Assembly: GCA_009741485.1 (NCBI GenBank)
Contig: CM019214.1
Location: forward strand, 51,052,863-51,116,862
Direction of reading: 5' to 3'
From: Malurus cyaneus samueli
Lineage: Eukaryota; Chordata; Aves; Passeriformes; Maluridae
DNA length: 64,000 nt
Under the pieces are notes generated by a model. That model had not been told where the DNA came from, did not search any database, and saw only the letters and a list, made by a program, of their open reading frames with translations. Below are positions 35,816-48,300 of this stretch, piece after piece. Position 1 is the stretch's first letter; each line of letters begins with the position of its first letter. Both the position numbers and the translations under genes were made by a program.

Positions 35816-38800
35816 CCTAAGCAACCTGCTATAGCTGATGCTGCTATAAGCAGGGCTGTTGAGCTCTGATGCTCTGCCGAGGTCCATTTCATCTTTGACT
35901 TTTATGCATATTAGTGATTTTGTGTTTTCTCCTACCATGCCCACTGGCCATTGGTAACTCCCCAAAACTGGCAAATATTGAATTGCAATAGCAGTCAATA
36001 GATTAGTTTCTTCAATTCTAGAAGGTTAAGTTGAACTTTTCATTTCCTTACCTGCAGAAGTTTTGATGCAGATGGATTAAAAAATATTTGCAGGGGCTGA
36101 GAGACCAGCAATCTTCATTTTCTTCTGTTTTGGGAATTTTCTTATTTTTCAGGGACCGTTGTGTGCATTGTATTGTAAGCATTACTGAAAATGCATTAAG
36201 CCCTTTTTTCCTTCTTTTATATCTTAAATGGTGACAGTGTGGAGGAAAGTGTGGAAGAAGGGCAATTCTTGTTTACAATGCTCTTTAAAATATACAATAA
36301 TGTAACCTGGACCCTTAATGATTTAGTGTTTTTTTGGCTGGCTCTGTCCTCATGTAATGTGCAATAGATATTTTGCCAAAACCATTTTATGGCTTTTGCG
36401 AACAGTTTCTTCCTTCCAAATGCTGAATTTAACAGTCCTGCAATGCTTTATGACTTCCACCCTATTCATATGGTTTGTCTTTAGCCTAGCAACAGAAGTC
36501 TTAATGATTTTGATTGCTTCTAGGACTTTCTGTGAATTCAGAATTAATGTTTCAGCAGTTTTGGACTAAAAGTCACCATTTCCTGATGAACTGCAGGTTC
36601 ACATTGTTGGAAGTAGTGATGAGTGAATTTCACACACACCCTTACTATCAACAGATAATTAAGAAAGTAGTTCATTTACATGAAAACAGTCTTGTTCCAA
36701 TCTGACAAATCTAGTGGATTAAATATTCAGGATAATAGAGTCTATTTCACTTTAAAAACATATTTATATTTACTTAAAATCATTTTTGTATCTCACAGAA
36801 TAAGATGCATACTCTCCTTTAATCGGATTTGAGACTTAATAGTAACAACTGTTGACCAGGAACAAAATGAACTTATGCAATAAACATTGCACAAAGAACA
36901 ACTGTGCCAAAACCATTTTAATAGATTATGAAAGGAAGTAATTTAAATGTGTAGTTGATTTACAGGCGGAAAGATGCCTTCACATTGACAGAATTTCTGG
37001 CAATTCAACTTTTTTTTGGCAGACCTTCAACTCTTCATTACACAGAGGAAGGAAGAACTATCTGTTTCAGTTATGTGTGGTTAGTACATTTATATACCCT
37101 AGGCTAAGGCCCTGTGTGCACCACTGTTGCAACACAATATTTGTCAAAATTGCCTTAAATAGGGAGATAAATGTTCCTTCTTAATGGAAGTGTCTTCATA
37201 GGCCTTGAAATGTTTTGTTCAAAAACTATATTTTGTGAGCAGCTTCTTCTTTCCTTATAAAGCACTGAACAGACAATTTTTGGTAACACACTGTGCTGCC
37301 ATGTGCACCCCTGGTCACAGCGGTGTCAGAGAGGTGGCCATCACACACTTTTCTGGGGAAGGGCAAAACAGCCTCCGAGGAACTGCAACCAGTCTGAGTT
37401 TGAACAGCCTTTGCTCTACTCTGAATTTTAAAGAGATCTTTAATTATCTCTATGAATGGGAAAGTGGAAAGCAACTTGGAATTAATTTGGTTGCTTCTTT
37501 TCCTCAGTTGTGTTTTTCAAATTATTGTCAATAACTTTAAAAAAGTGTCATTGCCTGCAGCTCTCTACAGTAATTCTTTATATTTGTTCTTTGGATGAGT
37601 TAGGGAAAAAAAAAAAAAACACTCTACATCTTCAGTTTTTATTCCAGCCTTGCTTTTTTTTTTTTTTTATTATTTTTTTTTATTAGTTTTATTTTCATCT
37701 GTTCTTGGAGAAGACTCATAGAATTCAGCTCAAGAACACAATTATAAAAGTATCCCCATTTCATTTCATTTTCACTGTCTACCCAGTTCTTCTGTGGCCT
37801 GTGTTGAGTTCAGGATTTTACTACATGTTGACTTGCCCAAAATTGTCAGCTCTAAAAATGTGAAGTGATTTGTTTAGTTGCCTCTCTGTCTTATTGTTAT
37901 AAGCTATCGATTTATCTAGATTGCAATTTAATAGATTTTGACTAATAGCAAAACTGTGGGAATGTGGCTTGAAAATCTACAAATTAGCACCCATTAATCT
38001 AATGTTGTTACTGGAAGAAAACAAAGCACATTAACCTGATACGGAGCCTACATTAATTAGCCTTCTTGAGAGACACAGTTATTAGTTCATCTACAGAATG
38101 AAATTAACACTGATGTATACCTTTTAGAATCTGAGTAGACATCTCCACATGATATTGTGCAAATCTGAGGATGAATGCCAATTCATCAGTTTTCTAGAAG
38201 ATCCATTGTCCTTTATGCATGGTCAGAGTATATGTCAAGTATATGTCAACCTATGTCTTACAAGTCTGAAAATCTATTCATAGATTTGTAGGCAAGCCAT
38301 GAACAAAACTGAAGCTGAGGACAGAATAAACTGGAGTGCAAAGAAAACTATTCATGTTTATAGGCAGATTATGTAGTCAGAATTCATACAGTAGTTATGA
38401 ATTGAAAGGAATTAAATCAACAATATATAACTATCATACTCTGTCTAGATTTCTAAAATGCTTTCATTGAGAAAAATTCCTGTCTGTACAAAATCGCTCT
38501 TGCCTCAGGGAAAAAGACCAAAATATTTCGTGAAATGAGAAAATCTGTGGCTTTTATTTCAAAACAAATGATTGATTTAGAAAAATAAGTTAGTCATCTT
38601 ATACTTACCTTAAGCACTGAAGTTACTTGGAACAATTAAATCTTTTGTTCAATGGACACAATGCTCTCAGATTTTTGGCATAAACACTTGTTACACACAT
38701 TGTAAAAAGAATGTGCATGGTTGATGTGCAGCTTTAAGATCAAGTCTACTATGTTTAAATGTACTGAGACCAGCTAAACTTTGGAAAATAAATTCTGTGA

Positions 38801-41800
38801 TACAAGTAGAAAGAAGGAAATGGAATGTGATTTGGTTTTTTCCTAAAAATCTTGACATCTCTGGTGTGGCTCTGGTGCATCAAAGGACAAACATGTAATG
38901 TAACTAGTATTTTGATCATGCATTTAAGAATGAAAGACAGGAATCTGGAGCCTTTTATAGTGGTCAGAAAGGACCATATGTTCATATGCATATAAATAAA
39001 TAAGTTACAATAAATGCAACAAGATTTTCTTGGTAAAGTTGGGGTTTGGATTTTTTTTCTGCACTAAAATTTTACCAAAGGCAAAACAGCACAAAATGTA
39101 AGGTATTCTCCACAAACAACGAAAATGCTTTGTTTTGCTTTGGCTTTGTTTTGCTTTGTTTCCAAGAAGATTTATAAGGAAAGAAAACATTCGACTTTGG
39201 GGCAATGTGAAGAATTTTTGTCTTACTAAATTAGAGAAAGACTGAATGCCACCTGCATGATTCTGTAATTAAACCTGAACAGCAGGAAAATCTGCTACTA
39301 CTCATTGAACCTTGCTGCTGAGGGAAGTTGAATAGATCATTCATTCCATGGTTCAGGAGAGTCATTTCAAATCTGTGTACCACATGTAAAATTAGTTCTG
39401 ACCTTGTCTGCCTCAAGCATGTCCTTCAGATACGGATCATTAAATTCAATCCTTAAAACTCCAGGGAAAAAGTTATAAGAATTGGGGCTTCTTATATTCC
39501 ATTCTATGATTTCTTACTAAAGTTATATATTGGTTTTGATTTTCCAAATGGAACCATCATTTATATCCTTGATGTATGAAAGCTGTAACTGGTAACTTTC
39601 TGAGGAATATAACTTCCTCAAAACAAAGGATAACCAGATAGTCTGGCCCATGTTCAATCTTTATCTTCAATGGCAGCTCATGCAACAAGACAAACTTACA
39701 AGAAACTGGTATGGTGCTATAAGTCAGTCCCTGAAGCATTCCCTCCTGTTCACCTAGATTTTTCATTTCATGCTCACAATTTGTCAAGAAGTGAGTGCTT
39801 CCCAACTCTTATCTTCCTCTTTGATATATTGGGATCACTTATTCACAGAGATGAGTGTACCTGTACAGGCTGCTGAATAAAAACAAAGAAGCAAATTTGA
39901 GCACCTGATTTACACCTAATTGTTCATGGTGTTCATAGTTCATTCTCCTTCTCCGGGGTGATTCCAAATAACAAGGTTCAAGATGGTAAAAAAGCTTTCC
40001 AATCCTCCACAATTAGGACCAACTCATGATATCTGGGATTTTGAGAAAGGCTTGGTCTGTGTTTACACCCAAGGCAAGGTAAGGAAAGTATCCCTCCCCT
40101 CTGTTTTGGTCATGAAAATTTAGCCACTGGCTGAAATTAGCTGTGTGGGCTCTGATCCCTGCTGAAAAACAGGTGCTTTCAGAAGAGGAATCTTCTAAGA
40201 CAGGCTCTCACTGCCTTCAGATAGGCACCTGTAATGCTCAGGATAGACACCTGCCTGAAGTAGACAATCTGTCCTTACAAGCTGTAAAGAGAAGTTAGAT
40301 TTGAGCAAGATATGCGATCTTAATTTATGTGTATCTTACCAGAGAGGCTTCAAGGAGATACACTGACACAAAGAGATGCAAACATCCAATACCTTTATTG
40401 TAAAAATACAGTATTGAGCAAATAATTGGTTAAAAACTGGTCTTATGTCCTCAGTGACCAATGACAGAAAAGGGTCCAACACAAAATACAATGAAATGTG
40501 TAGAAAATAAGCTAATATATCTGCTTCTCTCCTGCTCTCTGTTGTACAAACCTGGTGCAATTTCTCCAGCTGCACATTTCACTAGGCCAATGTATTTCAG
40601 TTTCACCATTCTGAGCAAAGATATTTTTACATTTTTTTCTGAGAGAATATTGAAACACTGGCAATTGACTTCTCTATCATATCTTCCCATGCACACATAC
40701 TTTATAGTCTGCTATCGGCATCTTAATCCATTTGCTCCAATAGTTCAAGACCATGTGTTCCAGAACTGTAATATGATTTCTCTTCATCTCTCATTCCTAC
40801 ACAAAGAGTATGGGGAAAAAAATTAAAATCCCAGCCTCCAAAAGTGGCATTTTCATTAATAACTAGATAATTCCCCTATGGTATTACACTCTTACCATGC
40901 ACAAGTTCAGAGAAGCAATTTTAACATGTTTGGGGATTGATTATGGATGATCCCTGATGACAAGAGAATAACTGCATTACAAAATCACTTTGTTTCATCA
41001 TTTGTATTTTTGGAAGGTCTAAGCTAGAAATCTCAGTAATTAATTGCATATTCAGTTGGCTTACCTACCCTCTGATCTTTACACCAGTACAAATTGGAGC
41101 AAAGAGTCAATGTAGTCAGTCTCTTTTCTGGAGAAGACAGGGAGGTTCATGTCGGCTTCTTCATGTTGATTTATCTATGTCAAACTAATTAGATGCTACT
41201 CTACAACGTGAAATGTTTGCCTTTATTTTAAAACTCATATCTGGAAGTGGGTTTATATTTTTTTTCACAGTAAGGGAATACAATTTCTATCTTTTTCTTT
41301 TTTGTAAAAAATAGGTTTTTCAGTATTTACAAAAATCTATCAGTTCAAGTGAAGAAGTATTTCTAAAGTTGAAATAGTTAAATAGTCTTGGTTGATCATT
41401 ATTACCACAGACAACTGAAAAAACAGTTAGGTAACATTTGAAAAATGAGAGGTTCAATTTTAACAAGTACTACATGCAATTTAAAATTTGAAAAATACTG
41501 TATTTGGCTCTGCGTCAGCCGTACTGGAAGAATCATTTTATCATAAGTTTCTACCCTCCTGATGAGAGTGCATTGATTTATTCTATCATAAATCAAAACT
41601 CCTGCGGGGCTATGAATGAAAGACTTGTAAGGTTTTGGCCTTTAAAAGTGGTTGGGAGCGTAAAGGAAAGAACATGAGAGTTTGCGTTAAGGGAGGTAGA
41701 GAATCATACTGGCCAATAAACACACAGAGCAAAACTAACAACTAGCATTAGAGGGCACAACCAAGTAAAATTGCATTCATTTATGCCAGCATTTCATCTT

Positions 41801-44800
41801 ACCCTTCAACATGAAGCTGAAAGGAAAAGCCTGGCTCACTTGCTGCAGTCACATGATACCACAAAAAGTGATATCAGACAATTGATCATACGTATTTATC
41901 AAGACATCTCCAACACATGGATCTGTAGAAGTGCCATTTCAACCTACTCTACCTGTAGGTACAGGACTTCAAAATCAAAGGTATTCACAGGATTGAAACA
42001 TGACCCCAAGAGATGTTAATTTTTGTTAACAGACTCCATTCCATGAGGTGACATCATTCACTATCATGTTATTGTAGCCATGCTTTGGCAAGTGATTTTT
42101 ATAGTCATTCAGACAGTAATAAGGAGATATGGATTCAAACTTACAATGCAATCTGTAGTAAAAGTTTATTGAACCACTTTCAAGTCAGCTACCATAAATG
42201 AAATGTTTCAATTTGTACAGTTTAGTATTCTCATCTTCAATTATATTTTAAAAGGCTTCCAAAGCCATCTCATTTATCATTTTGTGTTGAAACTTAATAA
42301 TCATCATTTTGTTATAGATATATACTTCCTCAAATGCTTCAAAATAATTATCTCAATGAGAAGGTTCCAGTAGAATATTTTTTCTGTCAGTATTTTTATC
42401 CCATTTTCTCTCTGATTCATTTATTGACATTGTGCCTGTGGTTAATGACAACGGCACTTATGAAGGCACAGATGTACCAGACAGGACTTGACACAGTTAG
42501 GCGTACTTTGGTTCTCAGTACTATTTGAATAATTTTCATATATTTTAGATTTTGAAGTGAAGCTCATAGACATGGTCCAGGATGTGTGGGAAACCTGGGC
42601 CTCTACGGAGTAGCTGGAGGCCAGGGCAAATATCATAGGATTGTTCAAATGACACTGGAAATGCATGTGAAGGTAACTGAATCAAGATCTGAGTCTCATT
42701 TGGGAAATTTCTTTACCCTCAATATGCTGCAATCCAGGAAATTGACAGACACCATGTCGTTGCTTCCAACCCTGAGATGGAGAACCTGACATGAACCGTG
42801 CACCATCTCTTCATATGAGAGAGGTGCTGAAGTGATTAGGGACAAAATTAGATGGAAGAAGTGGGAACTCAGACAGTGTGAGGGGTTTGAAGAGCTCATA
42901 GAGGGGAAGAAAATTCAGAGAAAGAAAGCAGTGTCCACTATTGTTCACATTAACATAATAGACAAAGAAGAATTTTCACTTCAGGGCAGCCAAAATCACC
43001 ACATAAATTCATAGGGACAGGCAGCATCAGATCAGATGTTGATAGCAGCAACACAGCTGCTCCCATTCATGTATGTCTGACAATATAGCCCTGGAAGGTA
43101 CCAGTGCAACAGCTGCCATCTCTTTAGTCACTCACTGTTCTTTTTCCTTTCTTTGTAATCTCATTATGTTTTTCTCAGAATGATTTTTTTATCCGGCTCA
43201 GGATGTTCAACATTTATATTCATATTCCTGTATACACTTCTGCTTTTTCTAGAGACAGTAATGTTCCTTGAGGCACTAGAAGCAGCTTTAGGAGGCATCT
43301 TTTCAGTTTACCTATAGGAGAAACACACAGAATGTATGCCAGTCTTGGGATAAGAGAAACGGAAAAAAAAAAGATTTTAAGGTGTATGAAAAACACACTG
43401 CTATCTGTCAACCTGCAGTCCATTTTGCAAAGCACAATTCACTAGATATTCTGTTTTCTAAAAAAATATTTGGGTGTATTTCTTTTTTTTTTTTTTTTTT
43501 TAAGTTACTTTAATTGAATAAGTGCAATTGTTGATTTTTCTCTTCTTCATTCAGTAGGAATAACTGACAAACATTACTAAGAAATGAAGGATGGAACTAA
43601 AAATGTAAATCTCACAGGCAATTCATACCCCACTTGTCGCAGAATAGATGCATTGCTACTAGAAGCAGACCTTAGGGAAGGTAGCACTGTCACATTAACA
43701 TTCCAGCTGTCTTTAAAAGCAGAAACTGTCAGAAATACAAGCATTACAAACAAGTCAGTATTAACAAGACTTAGAAAACAACATTTTGCTCTCCCTTCTA
43801 TATTTACATTATGTGCCACACTCAAATTCCTTGTCCTTCCAAGCTCTGAACAACTCTGTCGACATATTGTTTTCCATTCTTCTTTTTGTCTTTTCCAGGG
43901 CTGTAAAATTCCCTTCTCTCTCAACCTGGAAGCGCTCTTCGGTCAAATGATTTTCTGTTTCCTCCTCCTTCTTTTGTCTTTGCATAATCTTATTTTCAGT
44001 CTGCCTGCCCTATTTACAGGTTTCTTCATCTTCTGTGCTTCAAACAGCTTCCATTCCACACTCAGCTGCCTCCATTGCACACACATTGAGGGCACGAAAT
44101 GCTTTCACAGCAACAAACCACCAGGTACACCCAACTGTCTGTTACCTGCGGGCAGCACATCTGTTTTGCAGAAAAACACCCTGCAATGGTGACAGAGACT
44201 CCAAGACTGGCTGCAAGCAGAGCAGTACATCAGCAAAGATGCATTGCTTCCGAGGTTAGCTCAGTACATGTTTGCCTGGTTTTGGACACTGAGCCCAAAA
44301 GTCGTGCCAGACTTGAGCTGGCTCCCCATAGAGCCATTCTTGTTTGTCTTTGACAATAACTCCGAAATGCACATTGCAATACCTATGCCATCCAAGATCT
44401 CTCAACCCCCCCACCCTGGAAAATGAGTAGGACAGTGTGGTGTTTTGATGTTCTATGCTTACCTAGCCATATCCTATCTAGAAAGGCATGCATAATATAT
44501 GTGGTCTGTTTTCCTAAATTTGCATTGAGATGGAAACAGACCAAATAATCTTGTAGGTATTTTCCACTGCAACAGACTGAAGTATAAAACTGAAAAGGGG
44601 GAATAGAGTAGGCTACTTTGAGAGGACTTACAATTTGCTCATGTAAAATAAAATCCAACTTTCAAAATCAAAGTTTTCTGGCGATTTTTGTATTTTCCTA
44701 TCAAAACAAAAAGACAGTATTCTAATTGCAGGGAATGAATCACTCCCACAATATTTTACTCTGTTCGTATCTCTCAGGTACAGTTTCACTTAGGACCCTT

Positions 44801-45324
44801 TTTATGGAAATATACTCATTTTGAAACATGCTGTCATGAAATATGACTCTGTTTTAGCTCTGAGATTAGGATCTGTTAATTCCTGAAGATCCAAAAAATC
44901 ATCATGACAGATTTATAACACTGAAACTCTGAAGGAAATTTATCGAACATACTTAAACAGATTTTGAATTATCTGCTGCCTAATTTGAAATGGCTCCAAA
45001 GCTAACTAGTGTAAAAGACTTCTCAGTAAATTGTTTTCAAACCCTAGGGCAGGTTGTAGTCATTATGTTTTCTTTACACTCTGCACAAGATGGTCTTTGT
45101 TTAGTGGCCTGCATGTTACTTGTATCCTTTCACGTTTTCCTAATGTTTCTAATTATTTATTTATTTATTTTTTTAAATCCAGTGCTATTCCATTATTGCA
45201 CCATGTGGACAAGAATGGCTGCTAGCTCTGTCTTTACTGACCCCTATCTAAAAAGCTGGTATTTCATCTTCTTTGAGGAAAAAACAAAACCAAACCAACC
45301 AATCAACCAACTGAAAACAATCCA
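35816..45324. other. AT-rich non-coding DNA, no gene seen
   Basis: Nearly 10 kb without a recognised gene or transposon. It holds an A14 run (37606-37619), T-runs (37654-37668, 37673-37680, 43483-43501), an 11-bp direct duplication (38227-38248) and a 16-bp duplication (39127-39158). A 202-codon open frame at 43584-44192 is Leu/Phe/Ser-rich with no motif and overlaps an equally open minus frame. The purine-rich stretch 42830-42990 holds no recognisable protein. Confidence 0.7.
39127..39158. repeat. Two-copy 16-bp tandem repeat
   Basis: GCTTTGTTTTGCTTTG occurs twice in direct abutment at 39127 and 39143, with a partial GTTT following. Each unit is itself built of GCTTTG half-units. Confidence 0.95.
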
Positions 45325-45377
45325 CCCCCCCCCTCCAAAAAAAAAAAAAAAAAAAAAAAAAAAAGAAAGAAAAAAAG
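45325..45377. repeat. C9 run followed by A28 run
   Basis: C9 (45325-45333), TCC, then A28 (45337-45364) and A-rich GAAAGAAAAAAA. The preceding 40 bases are a CAACCAAT-type A/C-rich tract. An open frame across this block (44990-45520) encodes Pro and Lys runs only because of it. Confidence 0.95.
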
Positions 45378-48300
45378 GGAATGAGACAGAGACAGAAACT
45401 GAGAAGAAAGGGGGGAGGATGAGGAAAAGATCAAATGCAAGAAGAGAAAGACAAATACAAATCTACAAATTCATAGACCAAATACTGTACCAAAAGGAAA
45501 CAAATATACAGAAGATTTAAAGTTTAGTATGTATGTATGTGACTTCTGACATTGCTGAAACTGTTTAGTCAGCTTACATCTCTTTAAATTTTAGCAAGAG
45601 TTTAAGTATTTGAAAGACTAACTCTTGTGCAAAAGAAGTATGCAAAGCACATAGCAAGTTCTTTTTCTAAATAACTACTATCTGGAATATTAAAAAGCTA
45701 ACACACTGTGTACTGAAGCCTTCCCATGTTGGACTTGTCTTTTGGTAAGTTTCAGATGCGAAAAAGATGAGAATCTGACTGAACATGAACAGAAGGTTCA
45801 TTTTTTTTCCCAGTCAGCACCACATATATTGACCAAGTCAGAATACAGTCCTTACCCTTTTGGTGAATTCCTTTATCCCATGACACTTGCTCCTAATCTT
45901 TCTCCCACTCTGCCCTAAGCTTTCTTAGTGTGTTTTCACTCCCACTTGTGTGCACTCACATTGGAATCACTGCTGGACAGAGGCATAAATGTTCAGACCT
46001 AATCTGTGCTTGAACCAAAACAGTCTAAAACTGCTTCTTTCCTCTGAATGTCGTTCCAAGTGAAGTTCAACCTTGTTCACTCTCATTTGGGTGAGATCCT
46101 CATCCTAGAATCCTCACTCTTTGGGTGCAATCCTCACATTTTAACAACTGTTAGATATTTTTTAACTTGTTCCAATAATATCCAAAGTCATGTTTTAATT
46201 ATGTCTATAAAACCTGAGCATGCTAATCTGCTATTGGCTCTAATAGTTTGTATCAAACATGAGCCTTGCCAGGTAAATTCAAAAAGTAATCTTTAGAATA
46301 ATTCCCTAAAATACAAGATATATCAGTCCTTAAAATCAAATTATTTGTTCTCCTTATCACTGACATCTCATGGATATATTCCTTTTTCATACAAGTTTTC
46401 CAGTTAGTTACAAGCACATGTGAAGAAAATGCTGCATCTTTCTTAAAAAGCCCTAATTATCACTGAAAGAAATTTAAAGCACAGCTAAGCATGAGGGAAC
46501 AGAAAGGAAATATGTGTGTCTTGCAACCACAGCTATGAAAAAAGTTTGCAGATCTGTGACATCATAAACTACTAATTATTTCCACACTTAGGAAAGTATT
46601 AGAATTTATTAGGGTCTTTCCCAGATATGGAAAATACTCCACAAGTGAGGCAACTGTAATTCAGGAGAGGTGGAGTCAAAAATGAATTATTAAGGTCATT
46701 TCTTCAAGAATGAATATAAATATTTTCCACACTTCACTACACCAGCCACAGTATATGCATGAACATGCATCTTAAATGCTGGCATTCATGGGGTCTGTGC
46801 ACACGTAATAGCTATCCTATCTATTTTTGGAACTTTCAAGTCACATGTTGCTTTGGCATCAACCTTTCATATTTATGTAAGTTTAAGGACTAAAAGAAAC
46901 TTAGTATATGTCTTCCATCCTTGCTAACACAGAAAACTGAAAACTCTATGCAAAGACTTTGCCATGACAAATTAATGTTGGTATATTCTGAATGTTTATA
47001 TTATTAAAGATAAATGCCACAGAGAAATGGGTGGACCTGGAGCATTCCACAAAGTTCTTACATTTGCACTAAGAATCAAGGTAATTAATTTTTTTATGAT
47101 TGATGTTGACCTTAAGGTTTTACAGAACTGGATAAAAACCACAATACCAGAATATTTCATTTTAGGATTTTCCTCCCTAAATAAAAGAAGTAGTAATAGT
47201 GCCAGAAAAGCATACAGCTGCAGTGTCTTTACTGTGCTTACTATTTCCTTTTTCATCTATAACTGTGTTGGTTGGCCTGGTTACAAATCCCAGCCCGTGC
47301 TGTTGCTTCTTGCCACTTTCCCCCTGACCTGCCTTTCCCCAACAGGCAGACAACTCAGTTTGACTACTCATGGTCACACAAAATTGTGTGCTCAGTGGAA
47401 GAGGCTCACTGGAGAGAACCAACAGCAGAATCCCAGGGATGAGGGCAATGGTGGTGTCATCAGCCATGCAGTTTGATCCAAAAGAAGATATATGAAGAGA
47501 TCTTACCATCTTTCCTCCTCTGTTTTCTTTCAGTGGATATAACTGTTTCATTTAGATTTCTATAGACCAGAGCATATTGCTTGTGCACAGCAGTCAGTAC
47601 AAATAGGTTTTACGAAGCAGCACATATTTGTCAAATAGCAGAGTTGCCTCTTAAAAATCTATTTCCTTGGTCAACAGTCATCCCAGTCTTGATGAGAGAG
47701 GTTAAACACTGACCCACACTTGCTCAGAGCTCAAGTTAAATATCCAAACTCATTGATCATGTCTGTACAAATATGTTAATCATGCCCCAGACCATCCATT
47801 TCCATCCAGCTCAACTGGGAGAGAACAGCATGCTTCCACACAAACCAACTCTCTCCCTCCCACAGGGAATCCTTGTCAAAGGTGTCTGCAGATAATGGCC
47901 TTTATCACTCCTGAGTCATGAACAGGAATTTTTCTGGAACATTTTCTTTCAGCTCAGGCCAAAATCATGCAGCAACTGAAGAGTACAGGAATTTGATTTT
48001 CTTCCTACCATCAGGCAAGCACAGAAAAAATAGAGGTGTTTTCCTGAAAGACTCTAAAGCCAGGAAATAAGTCCGTGCTATGCCTAAATTGGAAGTCAAG
48101 TGCATGTCCCAGTATACTGCCCAATCATCCCAGTCATGGCAGCCCAGTACCAACTCGTTTTCCTGCTGGGGAGCCTGATGGTTTTTTCCTGTGCACACAC
48201 AGCTGTTTTCTCCCCCTAACAAGAAAGATGTTCTCAGGAGAGAAGAAAAGATGGACAAAAATAAAGGATTACAATTAGGAAACTTGAAAAAAAAAGGAAA

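Noticed and set aside
43584..44192. Open frame of 202 codons, plus strand
   Set aside because: Leu/Phe/Ser-rich, no motif, and overlapped by an equally open minus-strand frame; the length is near the chance maximum for this much AT-rich sequence.
44990..45520. Open frame of 176 codons, plus strand
   Set aside because: Runs through C9 and A28 homopolymers, which supply Pro and Lys codons; no conserved feature.
47027..47551. Overlapping frames of 149 and 124 codons with a pyrimidine-AG at 47345
   Set aside because: No domain on either strand and no matching donor found; looks like chance openness in a less AT-rich patch.
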